Below the pieces are notes generated by a model that saw only the letters and a list, made by a program, of their open reading frames with translations, ran no database searches and had not been told where the DNA came from. From Haliscomenobacter hydrossis DSM 1100 (GTDB taxonomy: Bacteria; Bacteroidota; Bacteroidia; Chitinophagales; Saprospiraceae), in assembly GCF_000212735.1 (NCBI RefSeq), contig NC_015510.1:8061001-8125000 (forward strand): a stretch of 64,000 nt of DNA, written 5' to 3'. Shown here one piece after another: positions 59,847-64,000 of this stretch. A program made the translations under genes and the position numbers. Within the stretch, counting starts at the first letter, position 1; every line of letters begins with the position of its first letter.

Positions 59847-62800
59847 TTATATTGTTTTCAATTCCTCCGGATATGACTCCAAAAACTCCAAAGCATAATC
59901 CAGTTTATCACATAATATATTTTCAAACTTCATATTTTGTAAATCTTCAATAAAAGCAATTCGATATGTAGTCTGGTAAGGGTGGGGCTTGTTTATCAAC
60001 CTTTTGTAAATTTTTTTGGCTTTTCCCCAATCTCCCAGGTAAAGTAATGCTACCGCTCGATTGGTTTCGATTTGTTCTGATAACTCAGAATTAATTTTCC
60101 TCAAGTGCAAACCTTTATCTCCAAACGCAATAGCTTGTTTAAATTCCTTGGCTAATAATGCATAAAAAGATGCGTCCAGTAAAGAATTGTAATAGACTCC
60201 AATATATTTTTTATTATTTTCGTAATAGTATTCGAATAATTCCGCTAAATGTTTTTTATTTTCATACTTCTCAGCGCTTGGCGCAATTCTAACCTTGTCC
60301 TTATCCTCATCTGTTAATTTCAGTCCATGGTTGTTAAAATCATTCCAATCAAAATGATGAACATAATTTTCCAGTATTTTATCATAAGTACGCCATAATA
60401 TTGCTGTATTGTCAGTACTGTAAGTTAATATATTTTTCCCATCTGGTGAGAATGAGACCGAATGGATGTCATTTTTATGTCCAATGAAATCTTGCATGGC
60501 AAAACCACTCTCTAAATCCCATAAAGTAGCAATTCTTCTACCCCCTGTCGCTATTTGTTTGCCATCAGGAGAAAATGCAACAGAATAAACTGGGGAATTT
60601 TTGTGAAAGAATTTTTTTTCTACTTTTTTTGTTTCTATATCCCAAAGAATTGCGCTGCTATCTTCACTGCCCGTCAGTATTTTCCTACCATCAGGCGAAA
60701 ATGCAACAGAATTTACCGGATCAGTATGATTTTCAAACAATTTTTCCAACTGTTTTGTTTTTACGTCCCAAAGTTTTACAATACCATCCTCACTGCCCGT
60801 TAATATTTTTTCATCATCAATGGAAAAAGCCAGAGAAAGAATACCACTATGTTCTTCGAAAAGATTCATTATTTGACCAGATTCAAGATCAATTGATCGT
60901 ACTTTTACATAGTCTTCAACGATTAATAGATTTTTTCCATTATTTGAAAATACATTTGATGTTACCAACCCTCCACTAATAATTCCTATAGAGTTGAACG
61001 TAATGCTTTCATTTTCAATTGTTATAGTAAATAATTCTATTTCTAAATCATCTGTAATGACCAGCAAATACTTTTCGTTGGGTGAAACAATTGCAGCATT
61101 AGTTGGCTTATTGTATTCAAATAAAGTCATTCCTTGCCCAGTGCCAATTTCCCATAAGATAACCCTGCCTTCTCTGCTTGTAGTCAATACCTTTGTGCCA
61201 TTTTGAAAAAAGACACTTGAGGTAATCTCTTCTTCATATCTATAGAATTCTTCAATTCTCAAGTTTTCTACTCCCCACACTTTGACTGTTCCATCATCTC
61301 CTCCTGTGGCAATTTGTTTACCATCAGGCGAAAAGGCAACTGCATTAACCCGCCCCCAATCTAGTGCCGCCGAAAAGACGCGTTCCAATCTCAACTCATA
61401 TTGTTCTTTATCAGATGCATTAAATGAAATAATATTAAAAAGTTTTGCAGTGCCATCTTCACTTCCTGTCAGTACATATTTTCCAACAGGTGATACATAT
61501 TTGTCATCAGGTGCTACAGCTTTGTCATAAGGTGATACAGCAATGTGATAAATAGCATCAGAATGTGCAGTTATTATTACAGTATTTGAATCTATGTCAA
61601 TCTCTTTTAAAAGAAGCCTTCCATCGTCATATCCTGCAAGGATGGAATCACCATCAGGTAAAAAAGCAACAGATGAAATAGCACTTTGGGATAATTTAAA
61701 CGAAAATTTATCTTCATGTTCAATACTCCACACTTTTGCGGTACCATTCCAATTTCCGGTTAATATTTGTGTACCCTCTGGAGTAAAAGCAATAGAAGAA
61801 ATTTCATCTATTTCTTCTTCTTGTTCCTCCTCCATGTTGTCTTTTTCTATGTTATCATTGAATGTTTTCTCAATTTTTCCGGTTTCTATGTTCCATAGTT
61901 TAACGGTTCCGTCTTTGCTTCCTGTTAAAATATTTGCCCCATTTGGCGAAAATGCGAGAGCATAAATGGGTTTTGTATGTTCATTCTCAAAAATTTTCTC
62001 AGCTTTGCCCGTTTCAATGTCCCAAAGAATTGCTATTTGATCTGCACCTCCGGTCAATATTTTTTTGCCATCAGGTGAAAAAATTGCGGCCCAAATACTC
62101 GCCGTATGTTGGATAAACAATTGCTCACATTTCCCGGTTTTTATATCCCACAAAGTGGCTATTGCATTGCCACTCCCTGTTAATATTTTTGTACTGTCCG
62201 GTGAAAAAGCAAGTGCAAGAATAGTATCATCAAATCCCTGAAATACTTTTGAGTAAAAAGCAATCTGAGGGTCGCTTATCATTTTTTTAAATGCTGATAC
62301 AGATTCTATCGTGGGCGCAAGCTTAAAACTAACTTCCGCAAACCGGATACCTAATGTAACTTCTTTATCTATGAAAGCCAAAGCTTTCCCCCAAGAAGTA
62401 CTTATTTTGGCTTTCCGCAATGCTTCTTCAAGTTTTTCATTTTTTTGTTTCTCTTTTTCTGCCTGGTGTTTGGCTTCTACTAATTTTTTTTCATTTTCCA
62501 AACGTTCTTGCCTGGCGATCTCCTCTAATCGTAGATTTTCTAATTTTTCTTCTTCCTTGTGCCTGGCGGTTCTTGCTTCAATAACCGGTGTTATTAATGT
62601 ATCATGTCCCACCTCGTAAATCATTCGCCCCTGCTCGTCCCGCTCTACACGCAACAAGGAGGAGGAGGCCAAGCGGTCGAGTAAATCCTGCGTGACCCCC
62701 GGCTCGGCCAATAAGGCCTGGGAGGCGTAGGGAATCCTCATTCCTTCCTTAATCAGTTTGTCTTCCACCAAAAGGCGGGCGGTTTCCTGTTGATCCTCTG

Positions 62801-63734
62801 GCAGGTGGGCGATGGTCCGCTCATAAAAAGCGCGGAAGATACTCTTGATGTCACCCAAGTCGCTGGTGTGGATAGTTTGGTTGGGGGTACCAGCAACATT
62901 ATCTTCTACATAGCGGCACACTATCTGTAGAACGCTGGTTTCGATGCGGTTGCGTTCGTTGCGCAGGACGACGAAAATGGCGGTCAGGGTATTAGGCGCA
63001 TACGTGAATGGCGGGACATCGAAGTGCTCCGCCTCCAAAGTAAGAGCGGCTGGTTTACACACCGCTTCTTTAGCTGTCGTTTCATCTAGGGCTTCCAATT
63101 CATACCCGTGTTGTAAGATGTTCGGCAAATAGTCTTTGAGCTCGTTCAGGAGACTCATGCGGTCGGAACGGATGGAGAATACTACTTTTAGTTCAAAGGG
63201 CTGATATACAGCATCTTCTTCATCTGGAGAGAGTCCGATTGCTGCCAAAACCGTTTCGTACCGTTTGGGTATTCTGGAATACAAGGCCTCGGCGAGTTGT
63301 TTTTTGAACTCCAGAATCTGCTCCGGCGGGTAACTGAAAAGTTCTTCAAATTGGTCGAACACCAGGAGAAAACTGCATTTCCCGGCGTTTTGGATGGATT
63401 TAAAAGCTTGCCAAATGCTAGGTTGGGTGGCCAGGATTTGCTCGTCCCGTGATTCGCGTAAAATGGCCTGACGCACAGCATCCGCAGGTGCCGGGGTTTC
63501 TCCAGGTTTGCAGGGCCCAAAGCGGATTTCCCAGAAACGGCGCTCTTCCATTTTCAATCGAGGAAAAATCCCCGCCGACAGCAAAGAGCTTTTCCCATAA
63601 CCTGATTTGCTGTACAGAATGACCAATTGTTCTAGATCGATCAAACGGTACAGCCGCTCGATATCGGTGTCGCGGCCAAAAAACTGGTCTTTTTCTTCGG
63701 TGCGGAAGGGGCGTATGCCTGGGTATCGTTTCAT
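59847..63734 (-). CDS. nSTAND-type NTPase with coiled coil, 14 WD40 repeats and TPR-like tail
   Basis: 1295 residues. The N-terminus YPGIRPFRTEEKDQFFGRD leads into a STAND NTPase: Walker A SKSGYGKSS at 42-50, Walker B SFLLVFDQFEE at 121-131. A Glu/Lys-rich coiled coil spans about 395-450. Fourteen WD40-like repeats (AFSPDG..ILTG..D..LWDI) span about 500-1130, enough for two seven-bladed propellers. A TPR-like segment (SFYALLAKEFKQAIAFGDKG) ends the protein. Such proteins are sensor-switches in bacterial conflict or defence. It starts 3 bases after the stop of the preceding gene. The DNA is GC-rich for the NTPase and AT-rich from the coiled coil on. Confidence 0.88.
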   Translation of the reverse strand: MKRYPGIRPFRTEEKDQFFGRDTDIERLYRLIDLEQLVILYSKSGYGKSSLLSAGIFPRLKMEERRFWEIRFGPCKPGETPAPADAVRQAILRESRDEQILATQPSIWQAFKSIQNAGKCSFLLVFDQFEELFSYPPEQILEFKKQLAEALYSRIPKRYETVLAAIGLSPDEEDAVYQPFELKVVFSIRSDRMSLLNELKDYLPNILQHGYELEALDETTAKEAVCKPAALTLEAEHFDVPPFTYAPNTLTAIFVVLRNERNRIETSVLQIVCRYVEDNVAGTPNQTIHTSDLGDIKSIFRAFYERTIAHLPEDQQETARLLVEDKLIKEGMRIPYASQALLAEPGVTQDLLDRLASSSLLRVERDEQGRMIYEVGHDTLITPVIEARTARHKEEEKLENLRLEEIARQERLENEKKLVEAKHQAEKEKQKNEKLEEALRKAKISTSWGKALAFIDKEVTLGIRFAEVSFKLAPTIESVSAFKKMISDPQIAFYSKVFQGFDDTILALAFSPDSTKILTGSGNAIATLWDIKTGKCEQLFIQHTASIWAAIFSPDGKKILTGGADQIAILWDIETGKAEKIFENEHTKPIYALAFSPNGANILTGSKDGTVKLWNIETGKIEKTFNDNIEKDNMEEEQEEEIDEISSIAFTPEGTQILTGNWNGTAKVWSIEHEDKFSFKLSQSAISSVAFLPDGDSILAGYDDGRLLLKEIDIDSNTVIITAHSDAIYHIAVSPYDKAVAPDDKYVSPVGKYVLTGSEDGTAKLFNIISFNASDKEQYELRLERVFSAALDWGRVNAVAFSPDGKQIATGGDDGTVKVWGVENLRIEEFYRYEEEITSSVFFQNGTKVLTTSREGRVILWEIGTGQGMTLFEYNKPTNAAIVSPNEKYLLVITDDLEIELFTITIENESITFNSIGIISGGLVTSNVFSNNGKNLLIVEDYVKVRSIDLESGQIMNLFEEHSGILSLAFSIDDEKILTGSEDGIVKLWDVKTKQLEKLFENHTDPVNSVAFSPDGRKILTGSEDSSAILWDIETKKVEKKFFHKNSPVYSVAFSPDGKQIATGGRRIATLWDLESGFAMQDFIGHKNDIHSVSFSPDGKNILTYSTDNTAILWRTYDKILENYVHHFDWNDFNNHGLKLTDEDKDKVRIAPSAEKYENKKHLAELFEYYYENNKKYIGVYYNSLLDASFYALLAKEFKQAIAFGDKGLHLRKINSELSEQIETNRAVALLYLGDWGKAKKIYKRLINKPHPYQTTYRIAFIEDLQNMKFENILCDKLDYALEFLESYPEELKTI
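61487..61549. repeat. Three 21-bp tandem copies inside a WD40 repeat
   Basis: CAGGTGATACATATTTGTCA, CAGGTGCTACAGCTTTGTCA and AAGGTGATACAGCAATGTGA begin three successive 21-bp units (61487, 61508, 61529). They are in frame and encode SPYDKAV, APDDKYV, SPVGKYV-like heptads, so one propeller blade is lengthened by 14 residues. Confidence 0.8.
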
Positions 63735-63737
63735 GGT

Positions 63738-64000
63738 TTAGGGAAGGATTTCGATGAGTTCCTGGACGGCTTTGCGAATTTTATTCATTTCAAGTAGTGC
63801 GCTTTCGCTACTCAACACGCTGTCGCGGATGCTTTTACGAAGTGTGCTGAGGCGACTCAGTTGGAAAGTGGCGTCCGCCTGCACGGGTGTTTGGTCCATA
63901 CGTTCGAGGATGCGGGTGAGCAGGCCCTGACGCAGCCAATCGCGGAGGGTTTGTTTGAGTGGCGCGCCGGCCGTTTGGCGCTGCTCTTCTTCGGCGGTCC
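63738..64000 (-). CDS. C-terminal part of a protein with an effector-associated-domain-like end
   Basis: Partial; the start lies beyond the window. About 87 codons are visible, ending ILP-stop (TAA at 63738-63740). The helical pattern LRDWLRQGLLTRILERM, then FQLSRLSTLRKSIRDSVLSS and NKIRKAVQELIEIL resembles effector-associated domains of the EAD11 kind, which couple effectors and STAND proteins by like-with-like contacts. Three bases separate it from the STAND gene, so translation is probably coupled. Homology is judged by eye only. Confidence 0.55.
   Translation of the reverse strand, partial: TAEEEQRQTAGAPLKQTLRDWLRQGLLTRILERMDQTPVQADATFQLSRLSTLRKSIRDSVLSSESALLEMNKIRKAVQELIEILP

Overview
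The window reads as chromosome of a mid-GC Bacteroidota, most likely a saprospirian (Saprospiraceae or Haliscomenobacter-like) bacterium. The evidence is a ubiE-porT pair, a cell-surface protein with a type IX secretion sorting tail, several Bacteroidota-type promoters (TTG, about 19 nt, TAnnTTTG), a three-gene transhydrogenase and the carboxyspermidine polyamine route. No rRNA, tRNA or CRISPR array was seen. Genus-level placement is inference.

Layout. 1-12.6 kb is mostly housekeeping: menaquinone methyltransferase end, PorT, transhydrogenase, cytochrome lipoprotein, cystathionine beta-synthase, LysM protein, KdsB, DUF2252, TSUP permease, cytidine deaminase, saccharopine dehydrogenase. 12.6-13.4 kb is gene-poor and packed with palindromes. 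13.4-17.4 kb carries a multicopper oxidase cassette and an esterase. 17.5-21.2 kb is one AT-rich 1243-codon gene fusing FG-GAP, FAD-oxidase and lectin-like propeller regions. 21.6-31.6 kb holds a flippase, the carboxy(nor)spermidine dehydrogenase/decarboxylase pair, PrmC and SbcDC. 31.6-45.9 kb holds small lipoproteins, LuxE-like and LuxC-like genes, TypA, a cohesin/T9SS protein, a papain-fold protein without catalytic residues, RluD and a penicillin acylase.

46-52 kb is the most unusual locus: a divergent AAA+ pair. One protein is ClpB-like with a disabled first ATPase domain and a release-factor-like tail. The other has twin CbxX-type ATPase domains behind a duplicated beta-rich domain. I do not recognise this system. 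52-59.7 kb holds a heme/propeller/HEAT lipoprotein, a group II intron, a PrsW-type protease, a 2H phosphoesterase and a GH43 protein. 59.8-64 kb is an nSTAND-WD40-TPR protein, preceded in a tight operon by the C-terminus of a probable effector-associated-domain protein: a likely conflict or defence module.

Across the window, intergenic spaces hold several families of long, dyad-symmetric, word-like repeats (CACAGATT, CGAACCC, CTCAACC, ACGACG, TTTTCACTTTT, GTAGAGACGC). The group II intron sits inside one arm of such a hairpin, and rejoining the flanks restores the stem, which fixes the intron ends to the base.
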